Shown: positions 51,310-60,968, counted from the stretch's first letter. The stretch: 64,000 nucleotides of DNA from Anaerosacchariphilus polymeriproducens (GCF_003363435.1 NZ_QRCT01000012.1:298285-362284), one strand, 5' to 3'. A program made the numbers and translations. Notes: generated from the letters alone by a model not told the origin.

Positions 51310-52842
51310 ATGAAAAGAGAAAAAAAGAAGAAAGCCTATAGTATAGAAATCATTAGTTACTATACGGGTTATATTATATTTATTATATCTTCATTAATGA
51401 TTATACCGGCAGTTGTTTCATTATTCTTTAGAGAATGGAGCGCTATGCTTGATTTTGTAATCAGTAGTTCAATTTCGTTTATATTTGGTCTGGCTTTGAC
51501 TATGTTTGGTTTGAGAACGAGAGAGAGTAAATCTAATGTTCATTGGAAACATGGATTTGCAGTGGCAGCATTTTCTTGGCTTGTTTTAACAGTGCTATGT
51601 GCCATTCCTTATTCTTTAAGCGGGCATACGCAGTCGTTTTTAGATGCATGCTTTGATGTGATGAGCGGATTTACTACGACAGGTCTTGTACTCTTACAAG
51701 ATTTAGATCATATATCGAACGGGTTGAATATGTGGAGACATATGTTGACGTTTATTGGGGGACAGGGAATGATAGTTTTGGGACTTACATTCTTAGTAAA
51801 GGAGACTGGCGGAGCTTATAAGATGTATGTGGCAGAAGGAAAAGATATTGAGTTACTTCCTAATGTAAAAGGGACTGCCAGACAGATTTGGAAGATTAGT
51901 ATAGTTTATCTGGTTATTGGAACTGTTGTATTATGGATAATTGGAATGATAATAGGATTAAATCCAATATCAGCTTTATTTCATGGCTTTTACATATTTC
52001 AGTCAGCTTGGAGTACTGGGGGATTTGCTCCAAATTCACAGAACATTATGTATTATCATAGCATAATGTACGAAACAGTTTCTATGATTTTATTTATTTT
52101 GGGGTCATTAAACTTTGGTTTACATTATGCAATATGGCAGGGAAAAAGAAAAGAAGTAGTCAAAAATATTGAAACTCAAAGTTTTTTTATAACATCGTTT
52201 ACTGTTTGTATTCTGGCGCTTGCAGGTTTATCAAGATTACATATATATCCGGATGCAGTTGCAGGTTTTAGAAGAATTATATTTAATGTATTGTCTGCTC
52301 ATACAACAACTGGATTTGGTGCAGTTTATGCAAGACAGTTTATAAACGAATGGGGAGATTTCGGAGTCTTAATAATGGTAATAGCAATGCTTATAGGTGG
52401 TTCTGCATGTTCAACAGCAGGTGGATTTAAAGGATTGCGTGTAGGAATTGTTTTTAAAGGTTTGATTATGGATGTTAAAAAACTTCTTACTTCAGAAAGA
52501 AACATGAAGGTATATAAATTTCATTATATAAAAGAGCGGGTATTAGATGATGTCTTAATAAAATCTTCGGCAATTATAATTATCTGTTATATAGTGATAT
52601 TTAGTATCGGAACATTACTTGGAACATATTATGGTTATTCCTTATCTGATTCTGCTTTTGAAGCAGCTTCAGTAACAGGAAACGTAGGATTATCCGGTGG
52701 GGTTACAACGCCTTCTATGCCGGTTTTATTAAAAGTATATTATATTATTGCAATGTATTTGGGAAGACTCGAATTTCTTACAGTGTTTGCATTAATTGGC
52801 TATATAATTGGAGGTATCAAAAAATATGTTAAGAATCGTTAA
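51310..52842 (+). CDS. trkH: TrkH/KtrB-type potassium uptake membrane subunit
   Basis: 510 residues and about ten membrane segments. The four pore loops keep the selectivity glycines: FDVMSGFTTTG, FQSAWSTGGFAPNSQ, LSAHTTTGFG and AASVTGNVGLSGG. The extra N-terminal helices resemble TrkH/TrkG. It takes up K+ (possibly with Na+ or H+) under control of the TrkA subunits encoded upstream. Confidence 0.94.
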   Translation: MKREKKKKAYSIEIISYYTGYIIFIISSLMIIPAVVSLFFREWSAMLDFVISSSISFIFGLALTMFGLRTRESKSNVHWKHGFAVAAFSWLVLTVLCAIPYSLSGHTQSFLDACFDVMSGFTTTGLVLLQDLDHISNGLNMWRHMLTFIGGQGMIVLGLTFLVKETGGAYKMYVAEGKDIELLPNVKGTARQIWKISIVYLVIGTVVLWIIGMIIGLNPISALFHGFYIFQSAWSTGGFAPNSQNIMYYHSIMYETVSMILFILGSLNFGLHYAIWQGKRKEVVKNIETQSFFITSFTVCILALAGLSRLHIYPDAVAGFRRIIFNVLSAHTTTGFGAVYARQFINEWGDFGVLIMVIAMLIGGSACSTAGGFKGLRVGIVFKGLIMDVKKLLTSERNMKVYKFHYIKERVLDDVLIKSSAIIIICYIVIFSIGTLLGTYYGYSLSDSAFEAASVTGNVGLSGGVTTPSMPVLLKVYYIIAMYLGRLEFLTVFALIGYIIGGIKKYVKNR

Positions 52843-53332
52843 GGCAATTTTTTTAGTTATGATTTTTATTTTTGTCTTTCCATTAAATACAAGTGCACAA
52901 GATTTAATCAGTATCAATGACATGATTGAAAATGCAAAAGAGTATGATGGAAAACATGTTACAATTCAAGGGGAAGTGATTGGGGAATGTTTAGAAAGAG
53001 GAGAGTATTCTTGGATTAATATTAACGATGGAACAAATGCAATTGGCATATGGTTAAAAAACAGTGATACAAAAAGTATTAAATATTATGGAAATTATAA
53101 ATACAGAGGTGATATTATAAAAATTAAAGGTATATTCAATCGTGCCTGTAAAGAGCACGGAGGGGAACCTGATATACATAATATTTCATTCGAAAAAATA
53201 AAGAGTGGCTTTTATATACAAGAAAATGTATCGGCTGCTAAAATATTTGTGTCTATTGTATTTGTTATTTCAGCCTTATTAATGTTTTTATTTTATTATA
53301 AGGTTTTCCGGGTGGAGAAAGGTATAAAATAA
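52826..53332 (+). CDS. Exported OB-fold protein with C-terminal membrane anchor
   Basis: 168 residues: signal peptide (1-25, ending near TSAQ), an OB-fold-like domain (about 28-128) with YDGKHVTIQGEVIGECLERG, YSWININDGTNAIGIWL and GDIIKIKGIFNRAC, then a membrane helix (about 140-160). The start at 52826 overlaps the trkH end by 17 bases, with GGAGG inside trkH. Co-translation with TrkH suggests a role outside the membrane at the transporter; inference. Confidence 0.75.
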   Translation: MLRIVKAIFLVMIFIFVFPLNTSAQDLISINDMIENAKEYDGKHVTIQGEVIGECLERGEYSWININDGTNAIGIWLKNSDTKSIKYYGNYKYRGDIIKIKGIFNRACKEHGGEPDIHNISFEKIKSGFYIQENVSAAKIFVSIVFVISALLMFLFYYKVFRVEKGIK

Positions 53333-53362
53333 TAGTTTTCTGTAAAATAGAAAAACCTTTGT

Positions 53363-53391
53363 TTGCTTTTATTTGCTGATTATTTTATAAT
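53363..53391 (+). promoter_or_regulatory. Promoter of the NYN-LOTUS gene
   Basis: TTGCTT (53363-53368), 17 bp, TATAAT (53386-53391). Confidence 0.65.
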
Positions 53392-53442
53392 TTAGTTAGG
53401 CGATTGTGAAATGGCAGATTTATTAAAAGAAAGGGAGATTTT

Positions 53443-54432
53443 ATGGAAGACAAAAAATTTGCTTTACTGATAGATGCAGATAATATATCTGCAAAATATA
53501 TTGCAGAAATATTAGAAGAGTTAACAAAATATGGTGTTGTGACATATAAAAGGATTTATGGAGATTGGACCAGTACACAGGCAACCAAATGGAAGGAGAA
53601 ATTATTAGAGTATTCGATTACTCCTATACAGCAGTTTAGTAATACATCAGGGAAGAATGCTACTGATTCGACATTAATCATAGATGCAATGGATATTTTA
53701 TATACGAAAAATGTGGATGGCTTCTGTATCGTATCCAGTGACAGTGATTTTACCCGTTTGGCCAGCAGACTGCGTGAGTCGGGCATGGAAGTAATTGGAA
53801 TGGGAGAAGAAAAAACACCGGCTTCATTTCGGTCTGCCTGTACAATATTCACTAATTTAGAAATATTGTTGGATCAGGATGAAGAAGAGAAAGAAGAAGT
53901 AAGTAACAATATAGCTGTAATAAAGACGGATCATATTTCAGATGAGAAAGAGAATCCGCAGAAGAAGATGAATCATTTAAATGAAAAGAAAATGATTGAA
54001 AATACGATAGTAAATATCATAACAGAGAATGAAAACAAAGGTAAAGTAACAGGTCTTGGAGAAATTGGAAGCCGTCTTGTAAAAACATATCCGGATTTTG
54101 ATGTCAGGAAATATGGTTTTAGTTTGTTATCAAAATTTTTAGAAGAAATTGATGCTTTTGAACTTAGCAAGAAAAATAGTACAATTACGGTAAGTTTAAA
54201 AGAAAATGGTGAATCTAAGAAAGAGATTATTCAGTTTATAATTGAAGAAGTACAAAAGAATACAAAAAAAGGTACGGATATAGGACAATTAAGTAATTCT
54301 GTTCATATTAAATATAAGAATTTCAACTTAAAAGATTATGGTTATTCTCAATTTTCTAAATTTCTACAGAGCATTGATGGGATTGAGATAAGAGAAGACA
54401 TAAATAGAAGTAAACGTGCTTATCCTATATAG
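53443..54432 (+). CDS. NYN-domain ribonuclease-like protein with two LOTUS/OST-HTH domains
   Basis: 329 residues. An N-terminal NYN (PIN-like) domain (1-145) has the acidic residues in LLIDADN (Asp11, Asp13), DSTLIIDAMDIL and VSSDSDFTRL. Two C-terminal winged-helix LOTUS/OST-HTH domains follow (about 180-250 and 262-325), each with the Y-G-F/Y-S-x-x-S/F-K-F-L core (DVRKYGFSLLSKFLEEI; NLKDYGYSQFSKFLQSI). LOTUS domains bind RNA, including G-quadruplexes, so an RNA-cleaving or RNA-tethering role is plausible. Monocistronic. Confidence 0.88.
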   Translation: MEDKKFALLIDADNISAKYIAEILEELTKYGVVTYKRIYGDWTSTQATKWKEKLLEYSITPIQQFSNTSGKNATDSTLIIDAMDILYTKNVDGFCIVSSDSDFTRLASRLRESGMEVIGMGEEKTPASFRSACTIFTNLEILLDQDEEEKEEVSNNIAVIKTDHISDEKENPQKKMNHLNEKKMIENTIVNIITENENKGKVTGLGEIGSRLVKTYPDFDVRKYGFSLLSKFLEEIDAFELSKKNSTITVSLKENGESKKEIIQFIIEEVQKNTKKGTDIGQLSNSVHIKYKNFNLKDYGYSQFSKFLQSIDGIEIREDINRSKRAYPI

Positions 54433-54455
54433 ACCTGGGATTTGCATTATAAAGT

Positions 54456-54496
54456 AAACGACCGCTGTATTATGAATACTAATACAACGGTCGTTT
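54456..54496 (+). terminator. Terminator-like hairpin after the NYN gene
   Basis: AAACGACCG and TGTATTA pair with TAATACA and CGGTCGTTT with one mismatch; a modest T-rich tail follows. Confidence 0.65.
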
Positions 54497-55318
54497 AACT
54501 TTCATCTTTATTCACTTTTATCCTCTTTTCTATTTGTAAGATTATTTTAATTCCCTGCTCGTAAATAAAATTTACTTAGAAATGTTATATATATCAATCT
54601 ATATTAATTATGATAATCCAAAGTTATAATTTATACCAATCGAAATATAAATTATTAAGATGCTGTCAATATATGTCACTTGAATATAAACCCTTTCTTA
54701 ACCATATATTAGCTTTCCGGATAATATAATTTATGTATGGGGTTATACTTTCAGATTATATAGGAAGCTATCTTTCCAGTATCTATTTCTTTACATAGAA
54801 TCCAGAATCTTTGAACTATTTTTTGTGGTAATATTCAATATAAGCTGCCAGCGATATATTACCTTTCCCAATTTCCTTTATGTTTTATAACATATTTGGA
54901 ATCATAATTTTTAGAAAGGTCTTTCTTGCAAGGAACTGCTATGCAATACCACTCTTATATTGATGATATTAAAAAGCTATCCCATTGGAATCTACCTCCT
55001 ATCTTTAAAGTATATTTGTTTTTTGTTAATATTATAATAACAGAGGGAACTGAAAATGTCAATACATTTTGTGGAAATCAGTATTATATTTTAGAAATAG
55101 AGATGAAAATCAAATATAAAACGACAATTTACTAAAAACGACATATAGTGACAATTAATTCGTTTGAGTAAAAGTATGAAAATACTGTAGATAGAAGAAA
55201 ATATAGGAAGCCGGCATTGCGATAATTTTCATTTTTGCATATAATTACTATTAAAATACTAATAAGAGAGTGGCAGAAGAAAAAATCTTAGAAAGGTAGA
55301 GATACTAAAATTATAATT
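54497..55318. other. Gene-poor stretch with a possible minus-strand gene relic
   Basis: About 820 bases. On the minus strand, between roughly 55010 and 54700, one frame reads protein-like text broken by several stops (EWYCIAVPCKKDLSKNYDSK, then after stops RFWILCKEIDTGKIASYII). I take it as a decayed gene of unknown family. The rest is AT-rich without recognisable genes; a 69-codon plus-strand frame at 54926 is antisense to this relic and not credible. Confidence 0.4.
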
Positions 55319-56572
55319 ATGATAGATTATCGAGAAAGAAATATAAAAAAGATAGTAGATTACTTCGTCAGTGGTCGTAAAGAAAATTCATATGATTTAA
55401 CATTAGGTTTAGAATTAGAGCATTTTGTGGTAGACAAAAAGACAAAAGAAACGGTTCATTTTTATGGAGAAAAGGGTATTGCTCAGATATTGGAAAGAAT
55501 AAGTATTTACTATGATCAAGTGGAAAGATTCGAGGATTATATTGTTGGTCTGGGAAAAGATACAATTGCCATTTCCATAGAACCTGCGGCTCAAATAGAA
55601 GTGAGTATAACACCTAGCAGTAATATTCTGGAAATAGAGAAAATATATCAAAAATTTCTTATTGAAATCACTCCGGTTTTAGAGGAATGGGGTTATTGTC
55701 TTATTGAATCAGGGTATCAACCAAGAACGAAAGTGGACGAGATTCCATTGATACCTAAAAAACGTTATCAATATATGCAACAGTATTTTGAAATGAAGAA
55801 CACCAATGGGAAATATATGATGAAAGGGACTGCTTCTACCCAGGTATCTATTGACTATTTTAGTGAGAAAGATTTTGTAGAAAAATATAAAGCGGCTTAT
55901 CTGCTTCTTCCACTTTTAAGTCTGGTTACAGACAATTCACCAATTTTTGAAGGAGAATTATACAAAAACAATCTTTTGCGAGCCAAAATATGGGAAGAAG
56001 TAGATGAAGAACGTGTTAATATATTTAAATATCTAGATGAAAGAGAATTGACATTTGAAGCATATGCAAGATTTGTTTATCAAGTGCCGCTTATTTTTTA
56101 TGAAGATGAACAAAAGTTAATCAAAACAAATCAGTCGGCCAAAGAGATATATAAAAATAAAGAAATGGATTTGAAAGAAATGGAACATGTTTTATCCATG
56201 GTGTTTCCGGATGTTCGATTAAAAAAATATGTAGAAATCAGATACGCTGACAGTCTTCCAATTGAGGGAGTACTTTCCTATCTGGCATTCGTGAAAGGTC
56301 TTTTTGTAGAGATGAACAGTTTAAATCAGTGGATTGAATCTTTAGAGATAAAAGATTTTGAGCAACAGACAATTGGGAAATATAACATTATGGAAAATGG
56401 ATTAGAAGGTATCATTTATAACAGACCGGTAAAAGAATTACTAAACGAGCTATTTTCATTGGCAAAAAGCAACTTAATAGGAGATGAAAAAAATCACCTT
56501 GAAAGATTAGAAAGACAATTAATCAATGATAAAATTTTATTTAAGAATAAGGAATTAGATAAGTTACTATAA
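55319..56572 (+). CDS. gshA: Glutamate-cysteine ligase (GCS2-like)
   Basis: 417 residues of the glutamine-synthetase-like carboxylate-amine ligase fold, close to plant/alpha-proteobacterial GCL and the N-terminal half of GshF: LTLGLELEHFVVD, VGLGKDTIAISIEPAAQIEVS, MMKGTASTQVSIDY, LLPLLSLVTDNSPIFEG, KKYVEIRYADS. It ligates Glu (gamma carboxyl) to Cys or a related amine. The ATG at 55319 has only a weak, distant ribosome site (GAAAGG 22 bases away). It is followed after 20 bases by an ATP-grasp ligase. Confidence 0.85.
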   Translation: MIDYRERNIKKIVDYFVSGRKENSYDLTLGLELEHFVVDKKTKETVHFYGEKGIAQILERISIYYDQVERFEDYIVGLGKDTIAISIEPAAQIEVSITPSSNILEIEKIYQKFLIEITPVLEEWGYCLIESGYQPRTKVDEIPLIPKKRYQYMQQYFEMKNTNGKYMMKGTASTQVSIDYFSEKDFVEKYKAAYLLLPLLSLVTDNSPIFEGELYKNNLLRAKIWEEVDEERVNIFKYLDERELTFEAYARFVYQVPLIFYEDEQKLIKTNQSAKEIYKNKEMDLKEMEHVLSMVFPDVRLKKYVEIRYADSLPIEGVLSYLAFVKGLFVEMNSLNQWIESLEIKDFEQQTIGKYNIMENGLEGIIYNRPVKELLNELFSLAKSNLIGDEKNHLERLERQLINDKILFKNKELDKLL

Positions 56573-56592
56573 AGAGTTAAAGGAGCAAAAGA

Positions 56593-57957
56593 ATGAACAC
56601 TAATATGGAAACATTTAATTTGTTGTATAAAGAAGTTATTGAAAAAGACTTTGAAGAGAACTTGAAAACAGCGAAAGAGTCATTATACTATTTAGATAAA
56701 TCTACAGCCAAATATAAAGGTGAGACAATCTATTCTTTATATATGGCAAAAGCATTTCCGGATGATGTAGTAGATTATTTAAAAGAAGCATCTGAGATTA
56801 TGTATGGATTACTTAAGAAAGTAATGAATGAATATATAGAAAAAGAAGATTACAGAAAGTTATTTGGTTTTCAACAGGAATTAGAAGAATTAATTTTAGA
56901 TGTACCACCATATCAAAATATATTGCCAATTGCACGACTTGATATCTTTTTAAATGAAAAAGACCTCTCTTTTAAATTTTGCGAATTTAATGCGGATGGT
57001 TGCAGTTCTATGAATGAAGACAGAGAATTGAATATAGCATTACAAAAGACAGCAGCGTATAAAGAATTATCCAGAGATTATGAAATAGAGTCTTTCGAAC
57101 TATTTGAAACCTGGGTCAAGGAGTTTATGGATATTTATAAAACATATCCTGATAAAGTTGAGCAACCTAATATAGGAATTGTGGATTTTTTAGAAAAAGG
57201 CTGCTCAATGGAAGAATTCGAAGAATTTAAAAAAAGTTTTCAAAGAGCCGGTCATCATGCACAAATTTGTGAGATACGTGATATGAAGTTTGATGGGGAA
57301 CATTTATATGCGCCGGATGGAACTGTGATTCATGCAATATATAGAAGAGCTGTTACATCAGATATTATGGAACATTTTGAAGAAGTTGAAGATTTCATGA
57401 ATGCAGTTAAAAATCATAAGGTGTGTTTAATTGGAAGTTTCTGTACCCAGATCATTCATAATAAAATTTTATTTTATCTCTTACACTGTCAAAGGACTCA
57501 AGATTTTCTTGATAAAGAGGAGATTCAATTTATTAACAGGCATATACCTTATACGGTAAGTCTTACAGAGCAGGAAGTTTTTAAGAATGCAGTGTTAGAT
57601 AATAAGGATAAGTGGATTATTAAACCAGAGGATTCTTATGGGGCTAGAGGGATTTTTGCTGGACTTCACTTTTCATTAGAACAATGGAAAAAGATTGTAG
57701 AAGAAAATATGGATACTTGTTATATTTTGCAGGAATTTGTATTGCCATATCAATCATTTAATATAGACTTTAAGAAAAAAGAGCCTAAATTTCGAAAGTA
57801 TAGTAATTTAACAGGAATGTATGTTTATAATGGAAAATTTGCCGGTATTTATTCCAGGCAGTCAGAGCATGAGATCATATCTAGTCAATATGATGAAAAT
57901 GATGTTGCTTCAGTTAAGGTATCGAAGAAAGAGGTCAAAAGTGAAGATTTTAATTGA
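56593..57957 (+). CDS. Glutathionylspermidine-synthase-like ATP-grasp ligase
   Basis: 454 residues. The form ARLDIFLNEKDLSFKFCEFN followed by ADG and SSMNED resembles the pre-ATP-grasp part of the GSP-synthase family, and the ATP-grasp end shows WIIKPEDSYGARGIFAG (Lys-Pro ... Ser-x-Gly-x-x-Gly loop), CYILQEFVLP and GMYVYNGKFAGIYSR. It is not related to GshB or the GshF C-terminal ligase. Operonic with GCL, it probably adds a second group to gamma-Glu-Cys (or another gamma-glutamyl product). Product unknown. Confidence 0.72.
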   Translation: MNTNMETFNLLYKEVIEKDFEENLKTAKESLYYLDKSTAKYKGETIYSLYMAKAFPDDVVDYLKEASEIMYGLLKKVMNEYIEKEDYRKLFGFQQELEELILDVPPYQNILPIARLDIFLNEKDLSFKFCEFNADGCSSMNEDRELNIALQKTAAYKELSRDYEIESFELFETWVKEFMDIYKTYPDKVEQPNIGIVDFLEKGCSMEEFEEFKKSFQRAGHHAQICEIRDMKFDGEHLYAPDGTVIHAIYRRAVTSDIMEHFEEVEDFMNAVKNHKVCLIGSFCTQIIHNKILFYLLHCQRTQDFLDKEEIQFINRHIPYTVSLTEQEVFKNAVLDNKDKWIIKPEDSYGARGIFAGLHFSLEQWKKIVEENMDTCYILQEFVLPYQSFNIDFKKKEPKFRKYSNLTGMYVYNGKFAGIYSRQSEHEIISSQYDENDVASVKVSKKEVKSEDFN

Positions 57958-58384
57958 TGCAGATGCTTGTCCGGTAACGGATATTACGATACAAATAGCA
58001 AAAGAAAAAGAAATTGAAGTCAGGATTTTCTGTGATACCAGTCATATTATCAACTCAGATTATGCAGAAGTATTTGTGGTAAGTCAGGGGGCAGATGCTG
58101 TTGATTTTGCTTTGTTGAATCAAACAGAGAAAAATGATATTGTAGTTACACAAGATTATGGAGTAGCAGCTATGGTACTGGGGAAAGAAGCACATCCAAT
58201 TCATCAAAACGGCAGGTGGTATACCAACGAAAATATTGATCAAATGCTGTTTGAGAGACATGTTCTGAAAAAAGAGAGAAGAAAATCTTCCAAGATCCAT
58301 GGAAAAGGTATTAAGAAAAGAACCCTGGAAGATGACTTGAAATTTGAAGAATCATTCAAAAATTTAATAGAAAAATTTAAGTAA
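57941..58384 (+). CDS. YaiI/YqxD-family (DUF188) PIN-like protein
   Basis: 147 residues with a GTG start at 57941, six bases after GAGG, overlapping the ATP-grasp gene by 17 bases. The N terminus KILIDADACPVTDITIQIA and the DIVVTQDYGVAAMVLGK motif are diagnostic of DUF188. Possible nuclease-like fold; role unknown. Its stop abuts the stop of the convergent gene with no gap. Confidence 0.92.
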   Translation: MKILIDADACPVTDITIQIAKEKEIEVRIFCDTSHIINSDYAEVFVVSQGADAVDFALLNQTEKNDIVVTQDYGVAAMVLGKEAHPIHQNGRWYTNENIDQMLFERHVLKKERRKSSKIHGKGIKKRTLEDDLKFEESFKNLIEKFK

Positions 58385-60949
58385 TTATTTATTTTTTGAT
58401 TTATTAAAACAACATAGGACCTCTTGTTTAATAATATCTGAATATACCTGCAAAGACTCTGTTTGAATTACTTTGATCACGTTTTCAAAGTTAGCTTCAG
58501 GGCATAAGGAAGGATATAAATTTTCACGGTTTAAAATATATTCGGGATTGAAATTAACGGTTTCCTGGTCTTTGAATAATGCAATATAAAATATCCCTGT
58601 TTCTACCAAGTCTTGGAAGAAATGAGAACCATATGATAATTCGGGCATGAATCCTTCGGACCCATAGGCAACTTCACAGATTACAGACATATTACTAAGT
58701 TCAGTAAAATGTACAGGAACTCCAAGAGATGGTGTTGTCGTGCCCCAGCGTCCCGGTCCTATGAGCAAGGAGGAAGTATTTTTCAAGGCTTGATTAATAA
58801 TACCGATTTGTCTTGCAATAGAATATTTTTCTTTTTCTGTACATGAAAGATATTCTTTTACATCAATAAATACTACATAATCAATAGAAAGACGTACGTT
58901 TCCTCCCATAAAATTTCCTTTTGAATAAAAAAAGCAATCATTTGGATTGTGTAGTTTTGGTATTTCAACAGTTTTTCCAAGACCTTTTGTCTGGAGAGGA
59001 CGGCATTGTATCAGATTAAATTTAAAATTGTTTTCTGATGTAAAGTTTCCTGTAAATTCTATGTCTACAGGATAATCGTATTTTTCTGATAACAATTGGA
59101 GTAGTTTTTTCATGATAACAGGAAATTGAGTTTGGGATAAAAGTTTTTTGAAATTTAGTGTATAAGGTACCGGTCTGTCATAATATCCTAAAGCCCTAAG
59201 ACGAGAGGCTTCTTCAAAATCCTGACTTGCAAATAGAGTTTTAGGAACTGCGATATCGTTTGTTAGAATGTCATCCAGATCGATTGTTGTCAAGGTATTG
59301 GTTTCCAAATTCAAAACGTCTGCTTTGTGTTGGGAAAATTTTTTTTCATCTTCAGAAGCCATTAAAGGAAGACGAGTTGGTTCATCTAGAGCTACAATTC
59401 GAACATAATCACCTATCACGCGGTCAACAGCTCTGGTACCAAGCCCAAATACGAGACGCAGCATTCCGGCATCCATATCCATATTCTTGTCCCAGACGTA
59501 TAGATTAGAAGAATTTCCAACTCCTGCAATATGAGGGAAAAAGTATTTTCCATAATAATCTCCTGATACACGCTGCACTAATATTGCCATTTGTTCATCT
59601 TTTTCTGCGAGTCCCCGATTGATACGATAGTTTAAGGCATCGACATTCATCGTACTAGCGTAGACATGGCGTATGGCTTGTTCAAATTCTTGGAGACGTT
59701 TTGATGGAGTGCCTTGATTTACACAAAAAACACTTTCGTATTTCCCAGCAAAGGCATTTCCGAAATTATCCTCTAATAAAGAACTAGATCTTACAATAAT
59801 TGGGGATTGCCCAAAATATTCCAACATATGAATAAATTCATCTTCAATAGACTCAGAAAAAGTACCTTCTAATAATTTATCATGTAATTCTTGAGCTAAT
59901 GAAAAATAGCCTTCTTCTGTTTTCTGTCTGGTCCGTAGTTCCCACCAATCATTTTGTACAATATAAGTATAGAAAACATCGGAACCAATATAGAAGGAAT
60001 CATGGGATTCCATATAGGGTTTAAAGTACGCCTTATATTCTTCTTCAGAAGTTATGATTCTACGGGATAAAAGCATACCTACACTTTTACCGCCTATATA
60101 ACCGGTACCGATTTCCCGGGATGCTATTTTTAGAATATCTTTTAGTTTAAAATATTGATTGCAAAGTTCAAACATTCGGGAGTCTTTACCGATTAAAATA
60201 GAAATCAATAGTTCTTTCATTTTCTGCTGTGTTTCTTCATCAAGATTTAAAGCTTCTTTCGCTTTGTTGATGGTAACATCCCAATAATCTAAACGTTCAT
60301 TGTTCCAATCAAAACTTGAAAATAATTCAGCTGCTTTAGCGCTGGCAGTGATACAAACGGTTCCATTATCTTGAATAAGATGGGGAAAAAACATCGTAGG
60401 AGAGTAGCGTTGCCATACTTTTAGAGGGTGTATATAAAGATCTCCTTCTATATTATATAAATCTAACAATAATTGAGTGGTTTCCCGGATTCTTGCAATG
60501 GTTTCAAAGGTATGAGTGTTCCGTATTACTGCAAAGTAAGCAATTGTATCAAGAGTATATAAGTAAGGACAGGTGACTTTAAAAAAGTTTCCAATCATTA
60601 AATCGGAATACCAAAAGCGCAATAAATCAGTTAGACAGTCGAAGACATAAAAGGCTTCCAGACCTTCTGCCGTAATGATATTATGAATTTCTGTGGCAAA
60701 ACTTTCAAACCCCAAAAAGGCATCAATATGATAAAGAGAAACTTGCTCTAGTTCATCTATTACAGGCTCATGATTACCGAACCGAATATAAATTAAATGT
60801 CGTCCCTCATTTTTTGCCTGCGTAATATATGGAGCTACAATTTTTTTATAGTCTTTAATGGAATCCACTTGCCAGACCACATTATCTCCTAATCTCAACA
60901 TATCAATGGTTTTGTCAAAACCTGTTAGACCTGTACTTATTTTTATCAT
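58385..60949 (-). CDS. Fusion of a P-loop-less KaiC/RAD55-like domain with a PPDK N-terminal (PEP/pyruvate-binding) domain
   Basis: 854 residues. The N-terminal 220 residues follow the KaiC-like pattern (ISTGLTGFDKTIDMLRLGDN, then HLIYIRFGNHE and YVFDCLTDLLRFWYSDLM), but where GxxGxGKT is expected the text is QVDSIKDYKKIV, so there is no P-loop. The C-terminal part (about 280-720) is the ATP-binding domain of PEP synthase/PPDK: GGKSVGMLLS, SPIIVRSSSLLEDNFGNAFAG, LVFGLGTRAVDR, LIQCRPLQ. The phosphohistidine and PEP-barrel domains are absent. A terminal extension carries GPGRWGTTTPSLGVPVHF. Probably a regulator or kinase/phosphotransferase of unknown target. Confidence 0.82.
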   Translation of the reverse strand: MIKISTGLTGFDKTIDMLRLGDNVVWQVDSIKDYKKIVAPYITQAKNEGRHLIYIRFGNHEPVIDELEQVSLYHIDAFLGFESFATEIHNIITAEGLEAFYVFDCLTDLLRFWYSDLMIGNFFKVTCPYLYTLDTIAYFAVIRNTHTFETIARIRETTQLLLDLYNIEGDLYIHPLKVWQRYSPTMFFPHLIQDNGTVCITASAKAAELFSSFDWNNERLDYWDVTINKAKEALNLDEETQQKMKELLISILIGKDSRMFELCNQYFKLKDILKIASREIGTGYIGGKSVGMLLSRRIITSEEEYKAYFKPYMESHDSFYIGSDVFYTYIVQNDWWELRTRQKTEEGYFSLAQELHDKLLEGTFSESIEDEFIHMLEYFGQSPIIVRSSSLLEDNFGNAFAGKYESVFCVNQGTPSKRLQEFEQAIRHVYASTMNVDALNYRINRGLAEKDEQMAILVQRVSGDYYGKYFFPHIAGVGNSSNLYVWDKNMDMDAGMLRLVFGLGTRAVDRVIGDYVRIVALDEPTRLPLMASEDEKKFSQHKADVLNLETNTLTTIDLDDILTNDIAVPKTLFASQDFEEASRLRALGYYDRPVPYTLNFKKLLSQTQFPVIMKKLLQLLSEKYDYPVDIEFTGNFTSENNFKFNLIQCRPLQTKGLGKTVEIPKLHNPNDCFFYSKGNFMGGNVRLSIDYVVFIDVKEYLSCTEKEKYSIARQIGIINQALKNTSSLLIGPGRWGTTTPSLGVPVHFTELSNMSVICEVAYGSEGFMPELSYGSHFFQDLVETGIFYIALFKDQETVNFNPEYILNRENLYPSLCPEANFENVIKVIQTESLQVYSDIIKQEVLCCFNKSKNK

Positions 60950-60968
60950 AATGACCTCCTCTTAAAAA

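Noticed and set aside
54926..55135. 69-codon plus-strand frame with a Met start
   Set aside because: No ribosome site, odd composition, and antisense to a stretch that reads better as a decayed minus-strand gene.
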